DNA of 64,000 bases from positions 62,001 through 126,000 of the forward strand of contig NZ_SRXY01000001.1 of the NCBI RefSeq assembly GCF_004804335.1. The letters run 5' to 3'. The translations under genes and the position numbers were made by a program. Numbering within the stretch: the stretch's first letter is position 1; every line of letters starts with the position of its first letter. This document shows, in pieces, positions 31,831 through 41,101 of the stretch. Source of the DNA: Pacificoceanicola onchidii. GTDB taxonomy: Bacteria > Pseudomonadota > Alphaproteobacteria > Rhodobacterales > Rhodobacteraceae. The notes under the pieces are model-generated. The model saw only the letters and a program-made list of their open reading frames with translations, was not told where the DNA came from and made no database searches.

Positions 31831-34272
31831 TTATTCGGCGGCGATTTGGGTCAGATCGGCCACCGGGGCGAACTCTTCGGGCTTGTCCGTATGTTCGGCC
31901 CACGGATCCTTGCGATAGACGGACTGGCTCAGCTCGAAGGCCTCGTTGAGGCGCTTGCGCTCTTCGAGATCGTCCACAACCCGTTCCTTGACCCAGTCGA
32001 GGCCAACCTTGGCGACCCATTTGTAAGGGCGATCAAGGTACTGGGCGTTTTCGCGGTAGAGCTGCATGAAGGCGGTGGCCAGTTCGATGGCCTCCTCTTC
32101 GGTGGCCACATCCGCCAGACGTTCGGTTTCCTTCACGTCCATGCCTGCCGCGCCCGCGACACCGATCTGGTAGCCGCTGTCGACGCAGACCACACCGATG
32201 TCCTTGCAGGTGGCTTCGGCGCAATTGCGCGGGCAGCCCGAGACCGCCAGCTTGACCTTGTGCGGGGTCCAGGAGCCCCAGAGCTTTTTCTCAAGCTTGA
32301 TGCCAAGCCCGGTCGAATCCTGTGTGCCGAAGCGGCAGTGATCCTTGCCGACGCAGGTTTTCACCGTCCTGAGGCCCTTGGAGTAGGCGTGGCCCGAGAC
32401 CATGCCAGCGGCATTGAGATCGGCCCAGATGTTCGGCAGATCCTCGCCTTTGACGCCCAGAAGGTCGATGCGCTGACCGCCGGTGACGTGCACAGTGGGC
32501 ACGTTGTACTTGTCAGCGGCATCCGCGATGGCGCGCAGCTCGTCCGGGGTGGTCATCCCGCCCCACATGCGCGGCACGACCGAAAAGGTACCGTCCTTCT
32601 GGATGTTGGCGTGGCGGCGCTCGTTGACGAAGCGAGACTGCGGGTCATCCTGATATTCAAGCGGCCAGTCGGCCAGCAGGTAGTAGTTCACCGCCGGGCG
32701 GCAGGTCGGACAGCCGTTGACCGTCTTCCAACCCAGTTCCTGCCAGACAGCCGCCTGGGATTTCAGACCTTTGGCCTTGATCAGGCGGCGCACGTCCTCA
32801 TGGGTGTGATCGCAGCAGCCACACATGGGCTGGGCGGTCGGCGCGGCGTAGGAATCGCCGAGCGTGACTTCGAGAAGTTGCTCGACCAGCCCGGTGCAGG
32901 TGCCGCAGGAGGCAGACGCCTTGGTGGTGGCGCGCAGCGCGGGAATGTCCGTCGCCCCGTCGCCAATTGCCTTTACAATGGTTCCTTTGCAAACGCCGTT
33001 ACAGCCACAGATTTCCGCATCATCCGGCAAGGCTGCAACGGCTGAGAGAGGGTCCACAGCGGCACCTCCCTGATAGGCCGGGCCAAAGATCAGCGTCTCG
33101 CGCATCTCGGAGATGTCGGTGCCGTCCTTGATCAGGCCAAAGAACCAGTTGCCATCGGCCGTATCGCCGTAAAGCACCGCGCCAATGACTTTGTTGTCCT
33201 CGATCACGAGGCGCTTGTACTGGCCACGGGCGGGATCGCGGAAGACTATGTCCTCGCGCCCTTCCCCTTCGGCAAAATCCCCGGCGCTGAACAGGTTACA
33301 TCCGGTGACTTTCAGCTTGGTCGAAAGCTCCTTTTGCGCAAAGGCCGCCTCTTCACCGATCAGGGTTTGCGCCACGACCTTTGCCTGATCGTAGAGCGGC
33401 GCGACGAGACCGAAGATCGCGCCGTTGTGCTCGATGCACTCCCCCACCGAAAGGATGTTCGGGTCAGAGGTGACCATGGCGTCATCCACGTGGATGCCGC
33501 GCCCGCAGGCCAGACCGGCCTCGGTGGCCAGAGCCGTGTTCGGGCGGATGCCCACGGCCATGACCAGAAGATCACAGGGCAGTTCGGTGCCGTTCTCAAG
33601 CTCCAGCGCGCGGACCTTGCCGTCCTCACCGAGGATCTGCTTGGAGTTGGTGGAGACCAGCACGTTGATGCCGCGCCCCACGAGTTCCTTGCGCAGAAGG
33701 TAACCCGCCGCCTCGTCGAGCTGACGCTCCATCAGGTGGCCCATCAGGTGCACCACGGTCACGTCCATGCCGCGCAGTTGCAGACCCGCCGCCGCTTCCA
33801 GCCCGAGCAGACCGCCGCCGATCACAACGGCCTTGGCGCCGGGCTTGGCGGCCTCGTCGATCATGCGGTTGGTGTCTTCGAGATCGCGATAGGCGATGAC
33901 CCCGTCGAGATCATGACCCGGCATCGGGATGATGAAGGGGTTGGAGCCGGTGGCGATCAGCAGCTTGTCATAAGCCACGTCACCCTTTTCGCCGGTGACG
34001 GTTTTCGCGTCGCGGTCAATGGCGACCACCTTTTCGCCGAAGCGGCAGGTGACATCATGTTCCGCATACCAGGCGTCATCGTGGATGACGATGTCCTCGT
34101 AGGTCTTCTCGCCGGACAGCACCGGAGAGAGCATGATGCGGTTGTAGTTGCCGCGCGGCTCGCCGTTGAAGAGGGTAACGTCCCATTCACCCGGCTCTGC
34201 TTCGAAAAGGTGTTCCAGCGCGCGGCCCGAGGCCATCCCTGCGCCGACAACCACCAGTTTTTTCTTACCCAT
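31831..34272 (-). CDS. nirB: NADH-dependent assimilatory nitrite reductase large subunit
   Basis: An 813-residue cytoplasmic flavo-hemoprotein reducing nitrite to ammonium. Domains in order: FAD-binding (GAGMASGRALEHL at the N-terminus), NAD-binding (VIGGGLLGLEAAAGL, about 150), a BFD-like [2Fe-2S] domain (about 415-480, CGCNGVCKG and CGTCTG) with a second Cys-rich segment CGCCDH, then the sulfite/nitrite reductase domains. The [4Fe-4S]-siroheme cysteines are C640, C646, C680 and C684 (CVGKDHC and CPRNC). The downstream cobA makes the siroheme precursor. All ligands are intact. Confidence 0.96.
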   Translation of the reverse strand: MGKKKLVVVGAGMASGRALEHLFEAEPGEWDVTLFNGEPRGNYNRIMLSPVLSGEKTYEDIVIHDDAWYAEHDVTCRFGEKVVAIDRDAKTVTGEKGDVAYDKLLIATGSNPFIIPMPGHDLDGVIAYRDLEDTNRMIDEAAKPGAKAVVIGGGLLGLEAAAGLQLRGMDVTVVHLMGHLMERQLDEAAGYLLRKELVGRGINVLVSTNSKQILGEDGKVRALELENGTELPCDLLVMAVGIRPNTALATEAGLACGRGIHVDDAMVTSDPNILSVGECIEHNGAIFGLVAPLYDQAKVVAQTLIGEEAAFAQKELSTKLKVTGCNLFSAGDFAEGEGREDIVFRDPARGQYKRLVIEDNKVIGAVLYGDTADGNWFFGLIKDGTDISEMRETLIFGPAYQGGAAVDPLSAVAALPDDAEICGCNGVCKGTIVKAIGDGATDIPALRATTKASASCGTCTGLVEQLLEVTLGDSYAAPTAQPMCGCCDHTHEDVRRLIKAKGLKSQAAVWQELGWKTVNGCPTCRPAVNYYLLADWPLEYQDDPQSRFVNERRHANIQKDGTFSVVPRMWGGMTTPDELRAIADAADKYNVPTVHVTGGQRIDLLGVKGEDLPNIWADLNAAGMVSGHAYSKGLRTVKTCVGKDHCRFGTQDSTGLGIKLEKKLWGSWTPHKVKLAVSGCPRNCAEATCKDIGVVCVDSGYQIGVAGAAGMDVKETERLADVATEEEAIELATAFMQLYRENAQYLDRPYKWVAKVGLDWVKERVVDDLEERKRLNEAFELSQSVYRKDPWAEHTDKPEEFAPVADLTQIAAE

Positions 34273-34325
34273 GGTTTTGTCCTTACGTGTCTTCGTGAGG
34301 CTGGCGGCGGGTGCCGCAAGCCGGG

Positions 34326-34754
34326 TTATCCTGCTTTGCGCTCAGCGCCGTAGGCCGCGTCGATCATGACCCCTGCCAGGGTTGCGTAGGCCTGAGTCCA
34401 GGCCTCGCGGACCGCCGGTGTGAAGGCCTCGCCCAGCCCGGCCTCCAGCGTGCGCAGCAGCGATGCGCCAACCTTGTCGTAGTCCTCGGCGGCCACGCCG
34501 TAGTCCACGTGGCGCACGGCCAGCGCCTGGGCGACCGGAACGATCTTGTCCAGGTCGCGCAGACCGTTGACCACCGCCGCCAATGTCGCCATCAGCTTTG
34601 CGCCCTGATCGGCCATGTTGGCGCCTTCGAAGTACGGTTTCACCTCCGGGGCCGTTTCGAACAGATCGGCGTAGAATATCTTGGCCGCGGCGTCCTTGAT
34701 CGGCACAACCTTGGCAAAACTGTCCTGTACGAGGCGGATGGTCTGGTCCTGCAT
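34326..34754 (-). CDS. Single-domain globin (bacterial hemoglobin)
   Basis: A 142-residue globin of the Vitreoscilla-hemoglobin/flavohemoglobin type, without a reductase domain. The proximal heme ligand is His82 in ALAVRHVDYG; the distal pocket has Tyr28 (B10, FYADLF) and Gln50 (E7), the pair typical of NO-detoxifying globins. ATG at 34754 is chosen because GGAG lies 8 bases upstream; a GTG at 34763 touches that site. It sits between nrtCD and nirB in the nitrate operon, so it probably scavenges NO formed during nitrite reduction (inference). Confidence 0.92.
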   Translation of the reverse strand: MQDQTIRLVQDSFAKVVPIKDAAAKIFYADLFETAPEVKPYFEGANMADQGAKLMATLAAVVNGLRDLDKIVPVAQALAVRHVDYGVAAEDYDKVGASLLRTLEAGLGEAFTPAVREAWTQAYATLAGVMIDAAYGAERKAG

Positions 34755-34759
34755 GGCGC

Positions 34760-36442
34760 TCACTCCGCTGCGATGGCTTTGGGCTCGGGCTTTGGCTTCG
34801 GCTTGGCGCCGTGCTCATACTCCTCAAGGAAATCAAGCACCTGCTGGCGGTACGTGTAGTAATCCGGGTGCTCAAGCAGGGCCTTGCGGGTGCGCGGGCG
34901 CGGCAGGTCCACATCAACGATCTTGCCGATGGTGGCCTGCGGTCCGTTGGTCATCATCACCACGCGGTCCGCCAGAAGGATGGCCTCGTCCACGTCGTGG
35001 GTGACGCAGATCGCGGTGACCTTGGTGCGCGACCAGACTTCCATGAGAACCTCCTGAAGCTCCCAGCGCGTGAGGCTGTCGAGCATGCCGAAAGGCTCAT
35101 CGAGAAGCAGGAGTTTCGGCGAGAGGGCAAAGGCGCGGGCGATGCCGACGCGCTGTTGCATGCCGTTGGACATATCCGCTGTCGAGCGGTCCATCGCATC
35201 GGCGAGGCCGACCCGTTCGAGGTAGTATTCGACCACGTCCTGGCGTTCCGCCTGAGAGGCGCGCGGGTAGACCTTGTCCACGCCAATGGCGCAGTTTTCA
35301 CGGGCCGAGAGCCAGGGGAAGAGGTTCGGCGACTGGAAGACCACCGCCCGCTCCGGGTCCGCGCCGGTCACGCCGCGCCCGTCGAGGTTGATGACGCCTT
35401 TGGAGACTTCATTGAGCCCCGCCGCCATGGTCAGAACCGTGGATTTGCCGCAGCCGGAGTGACCGATCAGCGAGATGAACTCGCCTTTGTTCACCTTCAG
35501 GTCGAAATTCTCGACCACGGTGAGCGGGCCTTTGGGTGTGGGGTAGATCTTGTGCAGCTGCGAGAACTCGAGGAACTTGTCCTCGCGCGAGGAGCCGGAC
35601 GCTTCCTTGACCACCGCAGGCACGGAATGGATCGGGGTGACATTCGGCAAGATGCGGCTGCCTTCGACGCGGCCTTCGATGCCCACATCCATCAGGTAGT
35701 TCGTGACCTGCATGCGCAGTTGTTTGAAGGTCTCGTTGGTGTTCATCTCCATCCGGTCGCGCGGGCGCGGGATGGTGACCTTGAACTCTTCGCCCAGCGT
35801 GCCATCGGGGTTCAGCGCGATGATGCGGTCCGCGAGGATGATCGCTTCGTCCACGTCATTGGTGATCAGCACGCAGGTTTTCTTGTCCTGCTCCCAGATG
35901 TGCTCGATCTCGTCCGCCAGGTTGGCGCGGGTGAGCGCGTCCAGCGCCGAGAGCGGCTCGTCGAGCAGAAGGCATTCCGGCGACATGGCCAGCGCGCGGG
36001 CCACGTTGACCCGCTGGCGCATCCCGCCCGACAGCTCCGCAGGGCGGCGCGCGGCGGCGTGGCTGAGGCCCACCATGTCGACGTATTTGGAGACCGTGGC
36101 CTGTTTCTCGTCCTTGGGCATCTTGGGGAAGACACTGTCGAGCGCGAGGCGGACATTCCCTTCGACCGTGAGCCAGGGCATGAGCGAGTAGCTCTGGAAG
36201 ATCACGCCGCGTTCCGGGCCGGGGCCGTCAACGGGTTTGCCACGATAGGTCACGCTGCCCGTGGTGGGCATTTCCAGCCCGGCCATGAGGTTGATCAGCG
36301 TGGTCTTGCCGGTGCCGGAGAAGCCGAGGAGCACGAGGAACTCGCCCTCCTCCACTTCGAGGTTGATGTCCTTCAGAACGTCGGTGGCATGGGTGCCGGT
36401 GCCGAAGGATTTGGAAACGTTGTCAAACTTGAGAAAACTCAT
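34760..36442 (-). CDS. nrtCD: Nitrate ABC transporter ATPase, tandem-domain fusion
   Basis: A 560-residue protein with two complete ABC ATPase domains, equal to cyanobacterial NrtC and NrtD ATPases joined. Domain 1: Walker A GFSGTGKTT (40-48), signature LSGGM (137-141), Walker B with Glu162. Domain 2: Walker A GHSGCGKST (327-335), signature MSNGM (424-428), Walker B with Glu449. The H-loop histidine is Asn195 in domain 1 but His482 in domain 2. The linker is about 225-290. There is no C-terminal NrtA-like solute domain, unlike cyanobacterial NrtC. It energises NrtB. Confidence 0.95.
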   Translation of the reverse strand: MSFLKFDNVSKSFGTGTHATDVLKDINLEVEEGEFLVLLGFSGTGKTTLINLMAGLEMPTTGSVTYRGKPVDGPGPERGVIFQSYSLMPWLTVEGNVRLALDSVFPKMPKDEKQATVSKYVDMVGLSHAAARRPAELSGGMRQRVNVARALAMSPECLLLDEPLSALDALTRANLADEIEHIWEQDKKTCVLITNDVDEAIILADRIIALNPDGTLGEEFKVTIPRPRDRMEMNTNETFKQLRMQVTNYLMDVGIEGRVEGSRILPNVTPIHSVPAVVKEASGSSREDKFLEFSQLHKIYPTPKGPLTVVENFDLKVNKGEFISLIGHSGCGKSTVLTMAAGLNEVSKGVINLDGRGVTGADPERAVVFQSPNLFPWLSARENCAIGVDKVYPRASQAERQDVVEYYLERVGLADAMDRSTADMSNGMQQRVGIARAFALSPKLLLLDEPFGMLDSLTRWELQEVLMEVWSRTKVTAICVTHDVDEAILLADRVVMMTNGPQATIGKIVDVDLPRPRTRKALLEHPDYYTYRQQVLDFLEEYEHGAKPKPKPEPKAIAAE

Positions 36443-36466
36443 GTGACTTGTCCTTGCCTTGGCGCC

Positions 36467-37543
36467 TTAGCGCTGGTTCGTGAAGGTGAAGAGCGACTGC
36501 AGGGCATACATCACGCGATCGAGCAGGAAGCCGATGATGCCGATGGTGAAGACCGCCACCATGATCTTGGCGAGCGAGCTCGAAGAGCCGTTCTGGAACT
36601 CGTCCCAGACAAACTTGCCGAGACCGGGGTTCTGGGCGAGCATTTCCGCCGCGATGAGCACCATCCAGCCAACACCGAGCGACAGACGCAGGCCGGTGAA
36701 GATCAGCGGCAGGGCGGAAGGCAGAACCAGCTTGGTAATCTTGGTATAGGTGTTCATTTTCAGAACTTTGGAGACGTTCACCAAGTCCTTGTCGATGGAG
36801 GCCACGCCCAGCGCGGTGTTGATCAGAGTCGGCCAGAGCGAGCAGAGCGTCACGGTGATCGCCGAGATCAGGAAGGACTTGGAGAACAGACCGTCGTTGG
36901 TGGCGTAGACCGCCGAGACGATCATGGTCACGATGGGCAGCCAGGCCAGCGGGCTGACCGGCTTGAAGATCTGAACGATCGGGTTGATCGCCGCGTTGGC
37001 GGAGGGTGACAGGCCCGCCGCGATGCCAAGCGGCACGGCCACAACGGTGGCGATCAGGAAGCCGAAGAAGACGGTTTTGATCGAGGTCCAGATCTGTGCG
37101 TAATAGGTCGGCGCGCCGGTGAAGGCACGTTCCTTGGGCTCCTTGCCCTGCGCGATCAGACGTTCGTTGAGCTGGGCAACTTTGGCCTCGAAGGCGGCGC
37201 GTTTGACCGCCTTGGCCTGCGCGTCCTCATGCAGGTTCACCGCCTCTTCCCAGACCTGAGCCGGGCCGGGCACCGCGCCGAGCGAGGTCTGAACCTTGGG
37301 CGCGAGCGTGCCCCAGAGCAGCAGGAAGCCGACGATGGCAAGCAGCGGCACCGCCAGCAGGCGCCAGATTTCCTTCATCTGCGCCCGGGGGTTGTCCCCG
37401 GCGGCGGCTTTGAGGATCGGTGTCAGCCAGGCGAGGCCCAACACGCCGAACCACTTGTCAGCTGCGTTGATGTGGGTGAACAGACGCGCGCGCCGGGCTT
37501 CCCGGTCGGCCTCTGCGGCGAAATTCGGATCGACAGTTGTCAT
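36467..37543 (-). CDS. nrtB: Nitrate ABC transporter permease
   Basis: A 358-residue inner-membrane permease of the NrtB/SsuC family. A long N-terminal segment with one helix (about 50-70) and a charged region precedes the core of about five helices. The conserved cytoplasmic loop lies in IDKDLVNVSKVLKMNTYTKITKLVLPSALPLIFTG. ATG at 37543 (MTTVDPNF) is chosen over a start 14 codons upstream because AAGGA lies about 9 bases before it and the upstream part falls in repeat DNA. It pairs with NrtA and NrtCD to import nitrate. Confidence 0.93.
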   Translation of the reverse strand: MTTVDPNFAAEADREARRARLFTHINAADKWFGVLGLAWLTPILKAAAGDNPRAQMKEIWRLLAVPLLAIVGFLLLWGTLAPKVQTSLGAVPGPAQVWEEAVNLHEDAQAKAVKRAAFEAKVAQLNERLIAQGKEPKERAFTGAPTYYAQIWTSIKTVFFGFLIATVVAVPLGIAAGLSPSANAAINPIVQIFKPVSPLAWLPIVTMIVSAVYATNDGLFSKSFLISAITVTLCSLWPTLINTALGVASIDKDLVNVSKVLKMNTYTKITKLVLPSALPLIFTGLRLSLGVGWMVLIAAEMLAQNPGLGKFVWDEFQNGSSSSLAKIMVAVFTIGIIGFLLDRVMYALQSLFTFTNQR

Positions 37544-37568
37544 GATCTCGGGTCCTTGTCTCTCCCCC

Positions 37569-37690
37569 ACCCCGGCCCTCCCCAAGGGGAGGGAGCGCGG
37601 ATGGCAGGGTCAGCGGAGTGCGGCGGGACGGCCGCGCGCGGGTCATTTTGGGAGCGGCCCTCTCCCCCGTGGGGGAGAGGGTTGGGAGTG
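37569..37690. repeat. Intergenic palindromic repeat between nrtA and nrtB
   Basis: A GC-rich block containing CCCTCTCCCCC and GGGGGAGAGGG around GT (37658-37681), a near-perfect palindrome, and a related CCCTCCCC / GGGGAGGG hairpin at about 37578-37592. Such CCCTCTCC-type palindromes are commonly dispersed in intergenic DNA of alphaproteobacteria. Here it lies inside an operon, in the 157-base nrtA-nrtB gap, and may attenuate or stabilise the transcript. Confidence 0.65.
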
Positions 37691-37700
37691 GGGGAAGGCG

Positions 37701-39065
37701 TCAGCCTTTAACCTCGGTGCCTTCGACGATCTGGGCGCCTTTCAGGCCGATCGGCAGGCTTTCGAGGTAAGCGTTGGGCGCTTTGCCGTCGTAGGGGATG
37801 CCGTCGATGATGTCGGCCGCCGGGGTCGGCGCCTTGTAGCCATCGCTGTCCCAGGGGAAGTCGGCCTCATTGGCGAGCCCTTCGTCCACCAGCATGCGGG
37901 CCGCTTCGAGGTAGATCTCCGGCTTATAGACCTGCTTGGCGACTTCGTCGTACCAGCTGTCCGGCTTGGCTTCCGCGATCTGGCCCCAGCGGCGCATCTG
38001 GGTCAGGTACCAGATGGCGTCGGAGTAGAACGGATACGTCGCGTTGTAGCGGAAGAACACGTTGAAGTCGGGAACAGAGCGCTTATCGCCCTTCTCATAC
38101 TCGAAGGTGCCGGTCATGGAGTTGGCGATCACCTCGGCGTCCGCACCCACGTATTCCGGGCGCGACAGGATCTCCACCGCTTCCATGCGGTTGGCGTTGT
38201 CGTTCTCGTCGAGCCACATGGCGGCGCGGATCAGAGCTTTGGTCACGGCCAGCGTGGTGTTCGGGTTGGCGGCCTGGAATTCAGCCGACAGGCCAAAGAC
38301 CTTCTCGGGGTTGTTCTTCCACAGCTCGTAGTCGGTGATGACCGGAACGCCGATGCCTTTGAACACGGCCTGCTGGTTCCAAGGTTCCCCAACGCAGTAG
38401 CCATAGATGGTGCCCGCTTCGAGGGTCGCCGGCATCTGCGGCGGAGGGGTCACGGAGAGCAGCACGTCTGCGCCAATCTGGCCGGAGATGTTTTCCGGGG
38501 AGTAGAAGCCCGGGTGCAGGCCACCGGCCGCGAGCCAGTAGCGCAGCTCGTAGTTGTGCGTGGAGACCGGGAACACCATGCCCATGTTGAAGGGCTTGCC
38601 TTCGGAGGCATACTGCTCGACCACCGGGGCCAGCGCTTCGGCGGAGATCGGGTGCTGCGGGCGGCCGTCATCCATTTTCGGGATGTTCGGCAGCATGGCT
38701 TCCCAGATCTCGTTCGACACGGTGATGCCGTTGCCGTTCAGGTCCATGGAGAAAGGCGTGATGATGTGGGCTTCGGTGCCGAAGCCGATGGTCGCCGCGA
38801 GCGGCTGACCGGCAAGCATGTGTGCGCCATCGAGCTGACCGCCGATCACACCGTCGAGCAGCACTTTCCAGTTGGCCTGTGCTTCGAGCGTGACGAACAG
38901 ACCTTCGTCGAGGAAGTAGCCCTGCTCATAGGCCACCGCGAGCGGCGCCATGTCGGTCAGTTTGATAAAGCCAAAGGTCAGCTCATCTTTTTCCAGCTCC
39001 AGCTCGGCCATGGCCGGGCTGACAAGCGCCGTGGTGGCAGCAAGGCTCAGAAGAAGTCGCTTCAT
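37701..39065 (-). CDS. nrtA: Periplasmic nitrate-binding protein of the ABC transporter
   Basis: A 454-residue solute-binding protein with Sec signal (1-20, SPAMA). The family signature [23 protein letters not shown] and the pocket region [18 protein letters not shown] are like NrtA. It lacks the N-terminal lipobox of cyanobacterial NrtA, so it is free in the periplasm or Tat/Sec-exported. It is the first structural gene of the operon and is preceded by a leader with a terminator controlled by NasT (see 39118-39230). The neighbouring NasS is its cytoplasmic paralogue. Confidence 0.95.
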   Translation of the reverse strand: MKRLLLSLAATTALVSPAMAELELEKDELTFGFIKLTDMAPLAVAYEQGYFLDEGLFVTLEAQANWKVLLDGVIGGQLDGAHMLAGQPLAATIGFGTEAHIITPFSMDLNGNGITVSNEIWEAMLPNIPKMDDGRPQHPISAEALAPVVEQYASEGKPFNMGMVFPVSTHNYELRYWLAAGGLHPGFYSPENISGQIGADVLLSVTPPPQMPATLEAGTIYGYCVGEPWNQQAVFKGIGVPVITDYELWKNNPEKVFGLSAEFQAANPNTTLAVTKALIRAAMWLDENDNANRMEAVEILSRPEYVGADAEVIANSMTGTFEYEKGDKRSVPDFNVFFRYNATYPFYSDAIWYLTQMRRWGQIAEAKPDSWYDEVAKQVYKPEIYLEAARMLVDEGLANEADFPWDSDGYKAPTPAADIIDGIPYDGKAPNAYLESLPIGLKGAQIVEGTEVKG

Positions 39066-39117
39066 GGGTCGTGTCCCTTTCGGTTCTGATCATGTCCGGG
39101 GCAGCCCCGGAAAAAGA

Positions 39118-39173
39118 AAAAAGCCGTCGACTCACACCGCCAGGGAGGAATGGCGGAGGGTCGAGCGGCTTTG
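39118..39173 (-). terminator. Leader terminator ahead of nrtA (attenuator)
   Basis: Read on the minus strand, AAAGCCG plus CGAC pairs with GTCG plus CGGCTTT around an inner hairpin CCGCCA / TGGCGG, then TTTTTTCTTTTT follows. It lies 52 bases before the nrtA start, inside the leader. A terminator here is expected to block transcription until NasT, released from NasS by nitrate, allows read-through. Confidence 0.8.
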
Positions 39174-39182
39174 CTCAGGAAG

Positions 39183-39230
39183 TCCCTGTCTTAGGGAGAA
39201 ACTCTTACCAGCGGGCGTCGTTGCTAGCTG
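39183..39230 (-). promoter_or_regulatory. Candidate NasT (ANTAR) RNA-binding hairpins in the nrtA leader
   Basis: Upstream of the terminator on the minus strand are two hairpins. The first (39209-39230) has arms CAGCTAGC and GCCCGCTG with a small internal mismatch and a 6-base loop AACGAC, which has A at loop position 1 and G at position 4, the pattern reported for ANTAR target hairpins. The second (39183-39197) has a TCCCT / AGGGA stem with a loop of five that does not fit the hexaloop pattern as cleanly. Two hairpins plus a terminator is the arrangement of NasR/NasT leaders. Confidence 0.6.
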
Positions 39231-39344
39231 ATGTCCTCATATTGGCCGGGGCCAAGGGGCCGGTGCAAAGAAATATGAGTCAATTTCCGGCTTTTTTGCG
39301 GCAGCGCAGCATATTCTTCGCTGCAACTGCACAAAAAATGAGCA

Positions 39345-40520
39345 TCACTCCGGGAGCGGCTCAAAAACACGCCCGTCGAAAAACGAGTCCTGCTGCAGAA
39401 TCAGCGTGCCGCTCGCGGAGGGCACAGAGGCAGGGGCGCTCAGCGCGCCTTCGGTTTTCGAGGACGCCTCGGGCAAATCCGCCGAGGTTCCCTGCAAGGC
39501 GCGCCGATAGAGATCAGTGCGGCACACCTGCCGCGCCGCCAGCGCCGCGGCCCGGGGATCGCGGCCAATCCGCTCCGCGAGCCGAAGTGCGATCCATTCC
39601 GCCTGGCTGCGCCAGGGAAAGCCCGCCGCGCCGTGGTAAAACTCGACAAACCCCGGAACGCTGCGCTCTTCGCCTTTGGACGAGATGACCAAACGACCGG
39701 ACAGCGCCCGCTCGACAAGGTCCGGCGACAGGTCGAGATAGGTTTTACGGGCGAGCATCTCGGTGGCCAGCATGCGCGAATCCGGATCGCCGAGCCAGCG
39801 CCCGGCCCGCCAGACCGCGCGGATCAGCCTTTCGGTGAGAGACGTTTCGGTTTCGGCCCAGTCGCTGCGCACGGCCAGCACCTTTTCCGGAGAAAAGCTC
39901 CAGATCGCCTTGCCCGGCAGCAACAGCGCGCCGACATTGTTTTCAACGGCCTTCGTGCCCCATGGCTCGCCGACGCAGAACGCGTCGATCTCGCCAGCGG
40001 CGATGGCTTCTGCCATGAGCGGTGGCGGCACGGTCCGGACCTCCACCGCTTCGGGCACCGCAAAGCCAAGGGCCGACAGCCAGTAGAACACCAGTTCCGC
40101 ATGCATGGAGAACGGGAAAGGCACGCCGATGCGCAGGGTCTGGCCGGTAGCGGCGATCAGGGCCTTGCCGGCTTTGCCCGCGTCCTCGAAGTCAAAGTCA
40201 TGGCCCAAAGCGCGGAGTTTCTCCTCCAGCGCGCGGCTGACCCCGATCACATTGCCATTGGCAGACAGCACAGAGACCGCCGAAAGCGGCGCCCCTGCCC
40301 CGCCATAACCCAAGGCCGCGGCAATCGGCACGGGAGAGAGCATATGCGCCGCGTCCACCTGACCAAAGCTGAGCATGTCGCGCAAACTGGACCAGCTGGG
40401 CGCGCGCCGCAGATCAAGCCGCAGCCCTTCTTCTTCGGCAAACCCCATTTCCTGCGCCACGATCAACGGGGCGGCATCGGTGAGCGGCATGAAGCCGATG
40501 GAAAGCTCCGTTGCTTTCAT
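39345..40520 (-). CDS. nasS: Nitrate sensor NasS (cytoplasmic NrtA-like protein)
   Basis: A 391-residue protein of the NrtA fold (LSIGFMPLTDAAPLIVAQEMGFAEEEGL, QVDAAHMLSPVPIAAALGYGG, FCVGEPWGTKAVENN). It has no signal peptide, which separates it from NrtA and identifies it as the cytoplasmic sensor that holds NasT and releases it when nitrate binds. It overlaps nasT by 4 bases (40517-40520) and lies 279 bases upstream of nrtA on the same strand. The C-terminal about 30 residues are Ser/Pro-rich. Confidence 0.93.
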   Translation of the reverse strand: MKATELSIGFMPLTDAAPLIVAQEMGFAEEEGLRLDLRRAPSWSSLRDMLSFGQVDAAHMLSPVPIAAALGYGGAGAPLSAVSVLSANGNVIGVSRALEEKLRALGHDFDFEDAGKAGKALIAATGQTLRIGVPFPFSMHAELVFYWLSALGFAVPEAVEVRTVPPPLMAEAIAAGEIDAFCVGEPWGTKAVENNVGALLLPGKAIWSFSPEKVLAVRSDWAETETSLTERLIRAVWRAGRWLGDPDSRMLATEMLARKTYLDLSPDLVERALSGRLVISSKGEERSVPGFVEFYHGAAGFPWRSQAEWIALRLAERIGRDPRAAALAARQVCRTDLYRRALQGTSADLPEASSKTEGALSAPASVPSASGTLILQQDSFFDGRVFEPLPE

Positions 40521-41101
40521 GACAGCAGCCCCGCCGCTGTCACCAGCGCCTGTGCGACCTCGGCGACGCGCTTGCCCTGATCCATCGCGGCCTTGCGCAG
40601 GATTGCGTAGGCCTCATCTTCATCAACGCCGCGCGCCTTCATGATCATGCCTTTGGCCCGGTCAATCACCTTGCGCTCTTCAAGCGCGCGCTTGGTTTCG
40701 CTCAGTTCCTTGCGCATGCGCTGGAACATGCGGAAGCGAGCGATGGCGGCGTCAAGGATAGGCCGGAGCCGATCCGGGCGCAGACCGTCAACCACATAGG
40801 CCGACACCCCCGCCTCGATTGCCGCCGTCGAAAGGCCGGCATCGGAGCGATCCACAAACATGGCCACGGGCCGTTCCATCGGACCAGAGGCCAGCGCCAG
40901 CCCTTCGAGCATGTCACGGGACGGGTTCTCGATGTCGATCAGCACGACATCCGGCTGAACCTCGCGGATGCGTCGGGACAGAGCGGTTGGCTCGGAGATG
41001 ATCTGGATTTCGCACTCGCCCGCCTCTTTCAGGCTGTTGGCGATTTGCACCGCCCGATCCGCGTCGGCTTCGACCACGATTATGGAGATGCTGTCTGTCA
41101 C
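40517..41101 (-). CDS. nasT: ANTAR-domain antiterminator NasT
   Basis: A 194-residue response-regulator-like protein. The N-terminal receiver (about 5-120) has Asp56 in VVLIDIENP. The linker helix leads to a C-terminal ANTAR RNA-binding domain (about 130-190, ERKVIDRAKGMIMKARGVDEDEAYAILRKAAMDQGKRVAEVAQ). It binds paired hairpins in leader RNA and prevents termination, switching on nrtA and the downstream genes when NasS senses nitrate. Its own promoter lies in the 293-base gap to the divergent hydrolase gene; no confident promoter motif was seen there. Confidence 0.95.
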   Translation of the reverse strand: MTDSISIIVVEADADRAVQIANSLKEAGECEIQIISEPTALSRRIREVQPDVVLIDIENPSRDMLEGLALASGPMERPVAMFVDRSDAGLSTAAIEAGVSAYVVDGLRPDRLRPILDAAIARFRMFQRMRKELSETKRALEERKVIDRAKGMIMKARGVDEDEAYAILRKAAMDQGKRVAEVAQALVTAAGLLS

